DNA from: Paenibacillus beijingensis | Lineage (GTDB): Bacteria; Bacillota; Bacilli; Paenibacillales; Paenibacillaceae | Direction: 5' to 3' | DNA: 64,000 nt | Assembly (NCBI RefSeq): GCF_000961095.1 | Contig: NZ_CP011058.1 | Location: forward strand, 4,057,501-4,121,500 | Shown here: positions 52,598-61,425 of the stretch, in pieces | Numbering within the stretch: position 1 is the stretch's first letter | How the letters are laid out: each line of letters starts with the position of its first letter | Notes under the pieces: generated by a model | Database searches by the model: none | What the model was told of the DNA's origin: nothing | The model's input: only the letters and a program-made list of their open reading frames with translations | Program-made: the position numbers and the translations under genes

Positions 52598-53113
52598 ATG
52601 AACCGTGTATTAGTTTTAGGCTCGGCTGGATCGGGTAAATCAACTCTCTCTCAAAAGCTCGGTACGATTCTCGACCTTCCAGTAATTCATTTAGATAGCT
52701 ATTATTGGAAACCGAACTGGGTTTCAACATCGAATGAAGAATGGGATCAAATTGTTGAAGAGTTGACTATGAAAGATCAATGGATTATGAACGGTAATTA
52801 CTCAAGAACTATGGATATCAGAATAAAGAGAGCTGACATGATTATCTTTTTAGACATGCCAATGTTGCTATGTATTTACCGAGTTATTAAACGAAGACTA
52901 ATGTATCATAAGAAAACTAGACCGGATATGAATGAGGGATGTCCAGAAAAATTAGATTGGGAGTTTTTTAAATGGGTCTGGAATTATAGAAAGAGAAGCA
53001 GAATGGGAACATTACATAAGCTTGAACAAGTAAAGAAAGATAAACAAATTATTATTGTAAAAACAAAAAAGCAAATTAACGAATTAATGAACACACTTGA
53101 GATTATGAATTAA
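52598..53113 (+). CDS. P-loop protein, FlaR-like (adenylate kinase type)
   Basis: This protein of 171 residues has the Walker A motif GSAGSGKST (8-16), then LPVIHLDSYYWKPNW and a lid-like region with KKTRPDMNEG. Similar proteins are annotated as DNA topology modulation protein FlaR, though they look like nucleoside or nucleotide kinases. No attC flanks it. AGGAG precedes the ATG. Confidence 0.8.
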   Translation: MNRVLVLGSAGSGKSTLSQKLGTILDLPVIHLDSYYWKPNWVSTSNEEWDQIVEELTMKDQWIMNGNYSRTMDIRIKRADMIIFLDMPMLLCIYRVIKRRLMYHKKTRPDMNEGCPEKLDWEFFKWVWNYRKRSRMGTLHKLEQVKKDKQIIIVKTKKQINELMNTLEIMN

Positions 53114-53128
53114 AAGGAGCGAATTCAA

Positions 53129-53719
53129 TTGAAAGAAAACACATTTCAAAAACAAATAAAGTTTCTAATCGAAATTGACAAATTAAAAACCATAGAAAGA
53201 AAGACGAGAATTATCCATGGACCACGTCTAGAAAATGATGCAGAGCATTCATGGCATCTAGCCATGATGGCACTGATTTTACACGAGCATGCAAATGCTG
53301 AAGTGGATATTTTTAAAGTAATTAAAATGTTATTGGTACATGACTTGGTGGAAATTGATGCTGGAGATACTTTTGCCTATGATGTGCAGGGGCAAGAAGA
53401 CAAGTTTGAACGTGAGCATAGAGCAGCAAACCGACTTTTTGGATTATTACCAGATGAACAAAAGAACGAACTAATGGACTTGTGGGTTGAATTTGAGCAA
53501 AAAGAGACAAATGAAGCAAAATATGCGGCAGCATTAGATAGATTACAACCATTAATACATAATCACATGAATCAAGGCGACACTTGGAGGAAGTATGGAA
53601 TTACAAGTAAACAAATATTAAACCGCAATTCGGAGATTGCTAATGGATCGGAAGAGCTATGGAATTATGCTCAAGAAATAATACAGAAATCTTTAGATGA
53701 AGGCATGTTATCTGAGTAA
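53129..53719 (+). CDS. HD-domain hydrolase (YfbR/HDDC2-like)
   Basis: This protein of 196 residues has the HD metal-binding pattern: His in AEHSWHLAMMA, then LLVHDLVEIDAGDTF with His-Asp, and a late Asp in AALDRLQPLIHNH. Related enzymes are 5'-deoxynucleotidases. The start is TTG after AAAGGAGCG. It follows the FlaR-like gene by 15 bases and is probably co-transcribed. Confidence 0.88.
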   Translation: MKENTFQKQIKFLIEIDKLKTIERKTRIIHGPRLENDAEHSWHLAMMALILHEHANAEVDIFKVIKMLLVHDLVEIDAGDTFAYDVQGQEDKFEREHRAANRLFGLLPDEQKNELMDLWVEFEQKETNEAKYAAALDRLQPLIHNHMNQGDTWRKYGITSKQILNRNSEIANGSEELWNYAQEIIQKSLDEGMLSE

Positions 53720-53744
53720 ATATTGCTTTCGGGAGAGGATAACA

Positions 53745-54185
53745 ATGATTGTTAGAAACTTTGAAAAGCAAGATCTGAAGAAATGTATTTCTTTATATAT
53801 TGAAGTCTTTAACCAGCCGCCTTGGAACAATAACTGGACATACGAATTAGCTGAAGGTTTGTTTATGGATTTTTGTAATACACCAGGATTTTTGGGATAT
53901 GTAGCGGTTGATGAAACTGAAGAAATAATTGCAGTCCTAATAGGGAAAGAGAAGAAGTGGTGGAGAGGTAAAGAATATGTTACTGAAGAATTTTTTGTTC
54001 GCCCTGAATTACAGGGGCAAGGTGTAGGTTCACACATACTTGATTTTATTTACAAGGATATCAAGGCGAAAGGGATAGAAAAAGTAACACTACTAACAAG
54101 TACCTTTACACCAGCCTATAAATTCTATTTAAACAAAGGCTATAAAGAGAATCAATCATTAAGACTATTGTATAAAAATATTTGA
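53745..54185 (+). CDS. GNAT family N-acetyltransferase
   Basis: This protein of 146 residues has the acetyl-CoA loop PELQGQGVGSHIL and the upstream strand TEEFFVRP. The plan and the end FTPAYKFYLNKGYKENQ match small-molecule acetyltransferases, some of which modify antibiotics. ATG 53745 follows GGGAGAGG; a longer frame from 53697 starts inside the HD gene and is not favoured. Confidence 0.86.
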   Translation: MIVRNFEKQDLKKCISLYIEVFNQPPWNNNWTYELAEGLFMDFCNTPGFLGYVAVDETEEIIAVLIGKEKKWWRGKEYVTEEFFVRPELQGQGVGSHILDFIYKDIKAKGIEKVTLLTSTFTPAYKFYLNKGYKENQSLRLLYKNI

Positions 54186-54234
54186 ATCTAATCATAAATA
54201 CACATTTTGGGCAAGGATTATTGACGAAGAATTC

Positions 54235-54370
54235 GCTTAACGAAGTATTCCCGCTGCGGGCTAGCGCCCTTGATCTGTCGGAAGATAAAGCGAAGAGGTT
54301 GTTCAGGCAGGGAATTCTGCTAGGCTAGTCCGGCGACCCGTTCGTATTGGCCCAATCGGATCAATTCAAA
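54235..54370 (+). repeat. attC-like site 18, degenerate
   Basis: GCTTAAC (54235-54241), GTATTCCCGCTGCGGGC and the core CTAGGCTAGTCCGGCGACCCG identify an attC. The right arm and R' are lost (CCAATCGGATC instead). Confidence 0.68.
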
Positions 54371-54389
54371 AAATATTAAGGAGAGATAG

Positions 54390-54755
54390 ATGAGAATATT
54401 CCAATTTGATAAAGAAACTGGAAAATCGATTACTGATTATGGAAGTAAAAACTCTTTTTTCTCAAGAATAATCAAACATAACAAACCCATACATATCGGA
54501 TGTATATTTGTTGGGCAAGATGGAGTTGTAGGATTACATGAAGCAACGATTAAACAGTTATTTTTAATTGTCAATGGAGAAGGATGGGTAAAAGGTAAAG
54601 AAGGAATTCAATACAACATTAAATCAGGATTTGCAGCATTATGGGAACTTGGAGAAGTACATGAATCAGGATCTGAATTAGGAATGACAGCAATAGTAAT
54701 TGAAAGTGATGATTTAGAACCTCAAATGAATGAAGTTAATTTAGTTGACGGTTGA
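54390..54755 (+). CDS. Cupin-like protein
   Basis: This small beta-barrel protein of 121 residues has cupin-like strand pattern GCIFVGQDGVVGLHEAT, VNGEGWVKGKEG and ALWELGEVHESG, in which the His residues (GLHEA, EVHES) are the likely metal ligands. The substrate is unknown. AAGGAGAG precedes the ATG. It is the last gene followed by a recognisable attC remnant. Confidence 0.72.
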   Translation: MRIFQFDKETGKSITDYGSKNSFFSRIIKHNKPIHIGCIFVGQDGVVGLHEATIKQLFLIVNGEGWVKGKEGIQYNIKSGFAALWELGEVHESGSELGMTAIVIESDDLEPQMNEVNLVDG

Positions 54756-54764
54756 ATATAAGAA

Positions 54765-54826
54765 GAAGCAGCAATGACTCTGACGCTCACTTAAGCCTCA
54801 TGGATTCCGAATATAAGAGCGATGGA
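54765..54826 (+). repeat. attC remnant 19 (right part), array end
   Basis: TCTGACGCTCACTTAAGCC and GATTCCGAATATAAGAGCG correspond to the right half of the CTTAAGCC subfamily, decayed. No clear attC is seen beyond this point. Confidence 0.55.
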
Positions 54827-54907
54827 TAAAATTACAAATAAATACTTATTGAATTTGATAATGAAGTGAGCTATTGCCTGGAACGATTATTTTAACTTTT
54901 TAGTCAA

Positions 54908-55201
54908 TTGGGCTTGAAAGATATTGAGTGCAGGGTAAGTGATAAGGTAAATTTCCTCGACCAAAACATGGACTTGCAAAGTAGAGAAAAGCTTTTTAAC
55001 TCTTTAAGAGAAGAAGGTCTTGGAGAAAAACCAAGTGAATTAGAGGAAATGGGAAATAATTTAGTGGAGCGAGGGTTAACTTTTGATGAAGCTCGGGAAC
55101 AGTATGAGGCTGAATTATTATTTTCTGAGGAATTTGGAGTGGATTCTTTTTTAACATACGCACCAAATATGAAAATTACATTTGGGAAAGTAAAGAGATA
55201 A
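54908..55201 (+). CDS. Hypothetical protein, 97 aa, possibly 5' truncated
   Basis: The sequence is acidic and helical (LFNSLREEGLGEKPSELEEM, FDEAREQYEAELLF) and not recognised. The TTG start at 54908 has no good ribosome site, and the first complete-looking part begins within the frame, so it may be a remnant. It lies beyond the last attC remnant. Confidence 0.4.
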   Translation: MGLKDIECRVSDKVNFLDQNMDLQSREKLFNSLREEGLGEKPSELEEMGNNLVERGLTFDEAREQYEAELLFSEEFGVDSFLTYAPNMKITFGKVKR

Positions 55202-55243
55202 TACTAATCCTTGAAATACAAATCCAATTGGAGATGGTAAAAT

Positions 55244-56044
55244 TTGATACATATCGGGCAGGGTAGAACGGCCGATATATACAATATTCAAGAAAGCCAA
55301 ATATTAAAGCTGTACAAGCAAGAGTTTCCTACAGGAGCAATACAGGACGAATTCTTGATTAGCAGGTTTGTCCACTCACTGGGGATTAGGACCCCGGAAC
55401 CCATCGAATTTACCTCACAAGACAATAGAAACGGAATTCTATTTCAGAAAGTAGAGGGTGAATCTTTACTTAAGAGAATTGCGAAGAAGCCATTGTTCAT
55501 CAAGAGGTATTCGATGATTGTAGCCTCATTACACCACGAGATACATACCCACAGTGCTGTTGGATTATTGAGAAAACAGAAAATGGTTCTAACTGATCAA
55601 ATTATGGCGGCTTCCCTGTTAACAGAAGATGAGAAGTTTCGGATCATTACTTATTTGGAAGAATTACCTGATGGTAATATGCTGTGTCATGGTGACTTTC
55701 ATCCTGACAATATACTAGTTGGTGAAGAAACTTGGATCATTGACTGGATGACAGGGATGGCCGGTAATCCCTCCGGTGATGTTGCGAGGACATTAGTTCT
55801 ATTGAATTTTGGAACGATGCCAGAGGAAACACCGAGATTAATAAAATTCTTTGTTAACTTACTAAGGAAAAAAGTGCAGCGTGAATATCTGAGTCATTAT
55901 TTAAAGCAATCGAAACAAGATTATATTGAAATCGATAGATGGATTTTACCGGTTGCTGCCGCAAGATTAGTAGAATGGATACCTAAAGAGGAACAAAATC
56001 AATTATTGTTGGAGATAAGGAAACGTTTAAGTGCGATCACATAG
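55244..56044 (+). CDS. Aminoglycoside phosphotransferase family protein
   Basis: This kinase-like protein of 266 residues has the APH/choline kinase motifs LCHGDFHPDNIL (catalytic loop, Asp in HGDFHPDN) and WIIDWMTGMAG (metal-binding Asp). The N-terminal lobe with GQGRTADIYN binds ATP. Substrates in the family include antibiotics, sugars and amino alcohols; none can be named here. The start is TTG. It follows the array, which may make it a former cassette or a chromosomal gene. Confidence 0.85.
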   Translation: MIHIGQGRTADIYNIQESQILKLYKQEFPTGAIQDEFLISRFVHSLGIRTPEPIEFTSQDNRNGILFQKVEGESLLKRIAKKPLFIKRYSMIVASLHHEIHTHSAVGLLRKQKMVLTDQIMAASLLTEDEKFRIITYLEELPDGNMLCHGDFHPDNILVGEETWIIDWMTGMAGNPSGDVARTLVLLNFGTMPEETPRLIKFFVNLLRKKVQREYLSHYLKQSKQDYIEIDRWILPVAAARLVEWIPKEEQNQLLLEIRKRLSAIT

Positions 56045-56065
56045 AAGGGCCATTTAGGAGGACGC

Positions 56066-56581
56066 ATGAAGTTATTTCATTTCAGTGAAGAAAAGACGAT
56101 TGAAATCTTTAAGCCCCGAGTAAAAGCGAATCGTACAGATATGTCGCCTGTCGTCTGGGTGATCGACGAAGAACACGAATTTACATTTTATTTTCCGAGA
56201 GATTGTCCCAGAATTGTCTACACGAAAGATGATGAAGTAACGGAAGAGGACAATCGTAAATTTTTTGGCCTGACAAGCTCAAATATTGTGGTAACGGTTG
56301 AAACTCACTGGTATGAGCGAATCATGAATACAACGATTTATAGATATGAGCTCCCTAGTGAAACTTTTAAGCTTTTTGATCAAACAGCGGGTTATTACAT
56401 ATCGACTGAAATCGTGAAGCCCGTGGAACGAGTAGAGATTAAAAATTCCCTTGAAAGACTAATGGGTATGAATATCGATGTTCGGTTCACACCCAATTTG
56501 CATCCTCTTAAAGAAGCGATATTAACTTCATCCATTAAGGATTTCGGAATACACAGATTTGCCAATGCAGCCAGTATGTAA
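56066..56581 (+). CDS. DUF6886 family protein
   Basis: This protein of 171 residues has the family-like beginning LFHFSEEKTIEIFKPRV, then PVVWVIDEEHEFTFYFPRDCPRI and WYERIMNTTIYRYELP. DUF6886 proteins have no described activity. AGGAGG precedes the ATG. Confidence 0.78.
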   Translation: MKLFHFSEEKTIEIFKPRVKANRTDMSPVVWVIDEEHEFTFYFPRDCPRIVYTKDDEVTEEDNRKFFGLTSSNIVVTVETHWYERIMNTTIYRYELPSETFKLFDQTAGYYISTEIVKPVERVEIKNSLERLMGMNIDVRFTPNLHPLKEAILTSSIKDFGIHRFANAASM

Positions 56582-56582
56582 G

Positions 56583-56965
56583 TTGAAAGATCTATTTATG
56601 ACTATTTTTGGAACGATAATTGCGCTAGTAATATCGGTTGTAGCTTCTTTTTATTTGGGCCAATCGGAGTATGGATGTTGCTTTGTTTGATCTTTGGTGT
56701 CGTTTTTAGTACGAATGCGAGGAATAAGAGGATTGAAAATGATTTACAAATGATCAAGGAAAAGCTCGGGATCGTTCAAGAGAATAGAGATTTTAATTTG
56801 AGTGATGAGGAAATTGAAGAAGAATTGGAAAGAGACGCCTTACTTGAGAGAGAATCGAACGAAACAGGCAGAATCAATACAACGAATGAATTAAATGAAC
56901 AGATCGAGAAAGAATTAGAAGAATATTTAGAACTCGACGATAAAGACAAGGACAGAAATAAATGA
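56583..56965 (+). pseudogene. Small membrane protein, probably frameshifted
   Basis: A TTG at 56583 opens MKDLFMTIFGTIIALVISVVASF then runs out of frame. Another frame continues FGPIGVWMLLCLIFGVVFSTNARNKRIENDLQ with a charged coiled-coil tail to 56965. Joined, they make a two-helix membrane protein of about 126 residues with one base lost near 56650. Whether this is a natural mutation or a sequencing error cannot be told. Confidence 0.5.
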
Positions 56966-57057
56966 GGACTGAGCGGAATATTTCCGTCAGTTATTCCAAA
57001 ATAATGATGACATCAGCTAAGTTGGTTTGGATAATATAAAAACAGGTGATCCTATTC

Positions 57058-57672
57058 ATGATTACAGCATTTGTACACGGCATTTTTCTTGCTTTTGGAT
57101 TGATTTTACCGCTAGGTGTTCAGAACTTTTTTGTATTTTCTCAGGGAGCTGTCAACAAGAGGTTAATCTCTGTATTGCCGGTCGTCGTCACAGCTTCTTT
57201 GTGCGATACCGTATTAATTATGCTTGCAGTGTTCGGTGTTTCCTTGGTTGTGATGAGCTTTTTCTGGATGAAATCATTGCTCGTTATAGGTGGATTTATC
57301 TTTTTAGTTTATGTTGGATTCGTGACTTGGAGAAGCAAGCCGGATCATAGCGACCTCAGTAAAAGCGATTCTCAACAAATAAGTTTTGGCAAAATTGTCA
57401 GTTTCACGCTCATGATATCGTTATTGAATCCTCATGCCATATTGGACACCATTGGAGTCATTGGTACAAGTTCGCTCCGTTACCAAGGAGTGAATAAAGC
57501 GGCATTTACGATCGCTTGTATCTTGGTTTCGTGGTGCTGGTTCTTTACATTGGCATTGCTGGGGCGGCTCATACGAAATAAAGACAAGACAGGGAGCTTT
57601 TCGAAAAATGTTAACAAAGTGTCTGCAATTGTGATGTGGGCGGCTGCGATCTATCTGGTCAGTACATTTTAG
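57058..57672 (+). CDS. LysE/ArgO-type amino acid exporter
   Basis: This membrane protein of 204 residues has about six helices and the LysE family start HGIFLAFGLILPLGVQNFFVFSQGA. It exports basic or other amino acids. ATG 57058 follows AGGTGATC; GTG 57046 lies in that site. Confidence 0.88.
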   Translation: MITAFVHGIFLAFGLILPLGVQNFFVFSQGAVNKRLISVLPVVVTASLCDTVLIMLAVFGVSLVVMSFFWMKSLLVIGGFIFLVYVGFVTWRSKPDHSDLSKSDSQQISFGKIVSFTLMISLLNPHAILDTIGVIGTSSLRYQGVNKAAFTIACILVSWCWFFTLALLGRLIRNKDKTGSFSKNVNKVSAIVMWAAAIYLVSTF

Positions 57673-57706
57673 AAATGTTGTCATGACAGGTTGGTGGGTG
57701 AAGCAT

Positions 57707-58252
57707 ATGAAAGATCCGGTAATTATAGAGCCATACAATGAAGAATGGCCAGCGATTTTTTTTGAATTAGGCAAACGAATCAAAGAGGCTATTGGGGACC
57801 ATGCGATAAGAGTCGACCATATCGGTTCGACGGCCGTTCCAGGTTTGGCGGCAAAACCGGTTATTGATGTTCAAATATCGATTCGAGACATCAACCATTT
57901 CGATTTGGTGAAAGATGGTCTTGAAACAATTGGGTTTCGTTATATCCAAGATAACCCCGATCGGACCAAAAGATATTTCAGAGAACAGCCTGGAATGAGA
58001 AGAACCCATATCCATGTAAGAGAACACGGTAGTTGGGCGGAGCAATTTAATCTGTTGTTCAGGGATTATTTGAGGACCCATGAGAAAGAAAGAGAAGAAT
58101 ATGCCGACCTAAAGAAAAAATTGAGTTTGATATTTCGAAATCAAAGAGAACAATATGTGGAGGGAAAAACGGAACTCATTTGGAACATCATGATGAAGGC
58201 AAGCAAGTGGAGTCAAGAAATCGGATGGAAACCGGATAAAGCGGATTTCTGA
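57707..58252 (+). CDS. GrpB family (UPF0157) nucleotidyltransferase-like protein
   Basis: This protein of 181 residues has the family motifs IIEPYNEEWPAIF, DHIGSTAVPGLAAKPVIDV and HIHVREHGS. It has a nucleotidyltransferase-like fold; the cellular role is not known. ATG 57707 is better placed after GGTGGGTG than the in-frame ATG at 57683. Confidence 0.85.
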   Translation: MKDPVIIEPYNEEWPAIFFELGKRIKEAIGDHAIRVDHIGSTAVPGLAAKPVIDVQISIRDINHFDLVKDGLETIGFRYIQDNPDRTKRYFREQPGMRRTHIHVREHGSWAEQFNLLFRDYLRTHEKEREEYADLKKKLSLIFRNQREQYVEGKTELIWNIMMKASKWSQEIGWKPDKADF

Positions 58253-58349
58253 TTGTCGTTGCATTCCGTCTGAGAATCGATTACAATGAACTCATTGGTA
58301 ATTGGCCAATCAATAGCAATTGCTTTTTAAGTAAAGGAGAACTTCATTT

Positions 58350-58871
58350 ATGGTCAAAAAAGCTGCAACTTCGGCTAACCGCCGTACCGACATTGTATCT
58401 GCAGCAATTGAAGTGTTTGCAGAAATTGGTTATTATCGGGCTACCACTGCGCAGGTGGCGGAGCGCGCAGCGATCTCGCAGCCATACGTTTACCGCTTCT
58501 TTACCAAGGAATCGCTGCTGGTGGAATCGCTGGAGGTCTCTTGGCAGCGGGTTCTTAAAGCGTTTCAACGCGTGATCGAATCGGCGCCGCCGGAGCATTT
58601 GGAGATCGGCTTGATCCGGGCGTACGAGGAGATTACAGCATCGCACCGCAATGAAATCCTGCTTCAAATGCAGGCACAAACGATTCGGGAAACGCCGATC
58701 CGCGAAGCAATGCAGCAGGGGATGAGCCAGGTGAAGCAGCTGGTACAAAATGCTTTTCAGCAGGCAGGGTTTGCGGATGCGAACAAGCGAACGTCTGATT
58801 TTTTGGCAAGAGGAATGCTGTGCAACGTATCGATGGCAATGGATATGCCGGATTTGATGGTAAAGAGTTAA
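58350..58871 (+). CDS. TetR family transcriptional regulator
   Basis: This protein of 173 residues has an N-terminal helix-turn-helix (TAQVAERAAISQPYVYRFF), followed by a helical effector domain. It is shorter than the usual 190-200 residues. It ends with a 4-base overlap with the convergent LysR gene. No clear target gene lies next to it. Confidence 0.87.
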   Translation: MVKKAATSANRRTDIVSAAIEVFAEIGYYRATTAQVAERAAISQPYVYRFFTKESLLVESLEVSWQRVLKAFQRVIESAPPEHLEIGLIRAYEEITASHRNEILLQMQAQTIRETPIREAMQQGMSQVKQLVQNAFQQAGFADANKRTSDFLARGMLCNVSMAMDMPDLMVKS

Positions 58872-59776
58872 TTCGTTTCTTCTCGCCCCCACATTGAAGC
58901 ATGCCTCCCGACAATAAGCAAAAACTCATTTAAAGCCGGAGATTTCCATTTTTTCATATGATAGACGATTTGAGTGGCCACGCGCTGCGATGTGTCATCC
59001 CAAGCCAATTTGGCCAGTTTGCCTTCACGAAGTTCATTTTGCACGGTAATCAGCGGCAAGAAAGAAATACCAAGCCCGGCCATCACGCACTGCTTGATGG
59101 CCTCGATGTTCCAAAATTCAAGATTGAGATCGGGAAATACGCCGTGACTGTTCAGGTGCCGTTCAAACAAAGTCCGATACGTGCAGCCGGGTTCGGTATG
59201 AAGTATCGTTTCATCTTTGAGATGGACGGGTTCAACCAGCTGCAAACGGGCGAGCGGGTGATCGACTGGTGCGACCAGCGCCATTTTTTCATGGATCAGG
59301 ATTTCTTTATGAAGGTCCTTATCCTCCGTTTCAGGCTGCAGCAGGAAGGCGAGATCCAGCTCTCCCGAGTGGACCAGAGCGCTCAATTCCCAGCATACGC
59401 CGGGTTTTAACATAATTTTCACTTTCGGATACCGTTGTCGGTACTCGCGGATGATGCCCGGCAAGCGAAAAGCGGCCAGCGATTCGGGAGCGCCGATCAC
59501 GAGCGTACCGGCTATTTCAGCTTGGGAACGAAGCGCATCCTTTGCCAGGGCGTGCATTTTGGAGATCTCCTGGGCGTACGGCAGCAAACGTCGGCCGGCA
59601 TCGGTCAGGATCACTTTTTTGCTGATCCGGTCAAAAAGAGGAGCTTCCAATTCGGTCTCCAGTGCTTGAATTTGTGCGGTTATACTGGATTGGGCATAGT
59701 CAAGCTTCTGAGCCGCTCGTGTGAAACTGCCCGCTTCGACCACGGCCAAAAAAGTAAGCAAATGGCGTGATTCCAT
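58868..59776 (-). CDS. LysR family regulator
   Basis: This protein of 302 residues has the helix-turn-helix GSFTRAAQKLDYAQSSITAQI and an effector-binding domain. The start at 59776 follows AAGGAGGCAGCG and fits the family; a 40-residue longer frame upstream is not supported. It is divergent from the APC permease at 59895 and is its likely regulator. Confidence 0.9.
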   Translation of the reverse strand: MESRHLLTFLAVVEAGSFTRAAQKLDYAQSSITAQIQALETELEAPLFDRISKKVILTDAGRRLLPYAQEISKMHALAKDALRSQAEIAGTLVIGAPESLAAFRLPGIIREYRQRYPKVKIMLKPGVCWELSALVHSGELDLAFLLQPETEDKDLHKEILIHEKMALVAPVDHPLARLQLVEPVHLKDETILHTEPGCTYRTLFERHLNSHGVFPDLNLEFWNIEAIKQCVMAGLGISFLPLITVQNELREGKLAKLAWDDTSQRVATQIVYHMKKWKSPALNEFLLIVGRHASMWGREETN

Positions 59777-59894
59777 CGCTGCCTCCTTATGATCGATTTT
59801 TTGAATGGATACGATTCGATTTTTCCGTTTTTCCGATGGATCTATTATCTGATACCATGATGAAAAATACAACAGGAAAGCGAGACGAATCATC

Positions 59895-61232
59895 ATGGAT
59901 CATTCGAATAGACTTCAACGTACGATTGGGCTGCCGCAGGCCACCGCCCTGTATGTAGGCGCCGTGCTGGGCTCGGGTGTGCTGATTGTTCCTGGCCTGG
60001 CGGCGGAAATGGCCGGTCCTGCCTCACTGCTTGCATGGGGATTTATGACGCTGCTGCTGTTCCCGCTTGCCCTTTCCATGGGGCTGCTGTCGGCCAAATT
60101 TCCGAATGCCGGAGGTGTCTCCTATTTTGTGACGTTAACGTTCGGACAGAAGGCCGGAGCGCTGGTCGGCTGGTTTTTTCTCATGTCGGTACCGATCGGC
60201 GCTCCTGTGGCTGCGCTAACCGGGGCGGGATATTTGACGGCGGCGATGGGCTGGAGTGAAGGGGCCCGAATTGGGATCGCCGCTGTCATGCTATCGTTCG
60301 GTCTGTTGACCAATGTGATCGGCATGAAAGTGGCGGGTCGGGTGCAGATTGCCGTTGTGCTTGCCATAATCGCCGTTCTCATTGTGGTGATTGCAGCCGC
60401 TTTTCCCAATATTCGTGAGGCCCATTTCACACCGTTTGTGCCTCATGGCTGGGCGAGCGTCGGACAGTCGGCAGCAATTTTGTTCTGGTGCTTTATCGGC
60501 TGGGAAGCGGTATCCCACTTATCCGAGGAATTCGTTGACCCTAAGCGCGCGGCAATTAAAGGCGTCATGATCGCCGCCGTCATCGTCGGACTGCTCTATT
60601 TTCTGACGGCTCTGGCCACGGTCGGCACGCAAAGCTACATGAAGGCGGGCTCGGACGCTTCGCTTGTGTGGGTGATCAGCCAGTTAATGGGCAAATGGGG
60701 AGCGCTTGTTGCGGGAATGACAGGTATCTTTATTTGTACGACAGGTGTTATCGCTTATACAGGGGCTGCTTCACGGCTTGCGTATGCTTTATCGCGGCAG
60801 GGAGACGCTCCCGAGTGGATGGGGCGGTTGTCCGAACGTTATCGTACGCCTATTAGCGGAATCGCCTTTCTTGCTCTGTGCTTTATAGTGGTGCTGATAC
60901 TGTATGGAAGCGGCGCTGTATCCCTCACCACACTTATCCAGCTGCCCAACGCAACCTTTATATTGACCTATCTCGGCGGCTGTGCAGCCGGAATCCGGCT
61001 GTTAAAGGGCAGTGTTTGGGGCGTGCTCATCAGCTGGGTGTCGTTTCTTGCGACAGCGATCGTGTTCCCTTTCGTAGGGTGGGCGATTGGATATCCGTTC
61101 GCCATTGTTACCGTATTCTGGATTGTGAATCTGGTGAAAAGCAGAAAGAGCAGCCAAGCGTTATATCCATCCGCCGGAAATCGGGCTGAAACGGCAGCAA
61201 AAACGGCTCCATGCAAGAGTGCTTTACATTAA
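59895..61232 (+). CDS. APC family amino acid permease (YjeH-like)
   Basis: This permease of 445 residues has about 12 membrane helices. The first helix has LYVGAVLGSGVLIVPGLAA, the unwound substrate-binding motif of APC transporters. It is similar to YjeH-type exporters of methionine and branched-chain amino acids, though the direction of transport is unsure. It is divergently placed with the LysR gene, 118 bases apart. Confidence 0.88.
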   Translation: MDHSNRLQRTIGLPQATALYVGAVLGSGVLIVPGLAAEMAGPASLLAWGFMTLLLFPLALSMGLLSAKFPNAGGVSYFVTLTFGQKAGALVGWFFLMSVPIGAPVAALTGAGYLTAAMGWSEGARIGIAAVMLSFGLLTNVIGMKVAGRVQIAVVLAIIAVLIVVIAAAFPNIREAHFTPFVPHGWASVGQSAAILFWCFIGWEAVSHLSEEFVDPKRAAIKGVMIAAVIVGLLYFLTALATVGTQSYMKAGSDASLVWVISQLMGKWGALVAGMTGIFICTTGVIAYTGAASRLAYALSRQGDAPEWMGRLSERYRTPISGIAFLALCFIVVLILYGSGAVSLTTLIQLPNATFILTYLGGCAAGIRLLKGSVWGVLISWVSFLATAIVFPFVGWAIGYPFAIVTVFWIVNLVKSRKSSQALYPSAGNRAETAAKTAPCKSALH

Positions 61233-61425
61233 CCCAGCCCATTGCAAGCTCACGCTTCATACGAAAATAGGTGAGCTTATGAAGCTTCTTAATGTAGAAA
61301 TTTGTCTGTAACGAGGAAGTACATGCACTTCTGGGCGGCCGCCCACATAAAATACAGAACAGACTTCATCGTGTACCGGAGCTTAAGGCAGCGCCGGTAA
61401 TTACAGCATGGGGGTGGCCCGAATA

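Noticed and set aside
38962..54826. CRISPR array
   Set aside because: The repeats are 125-183 bp, variable, imperfect palindromes separated by coding genes; spacing and sequence do not fit CRISPR.
38962..54826. REP/BIME-type intergenic repeats
   Set aside because: The box complementarity within cassettes, the adjacent recombinase and the single-gene units fit attC sites better than simple intergenic palindromes.
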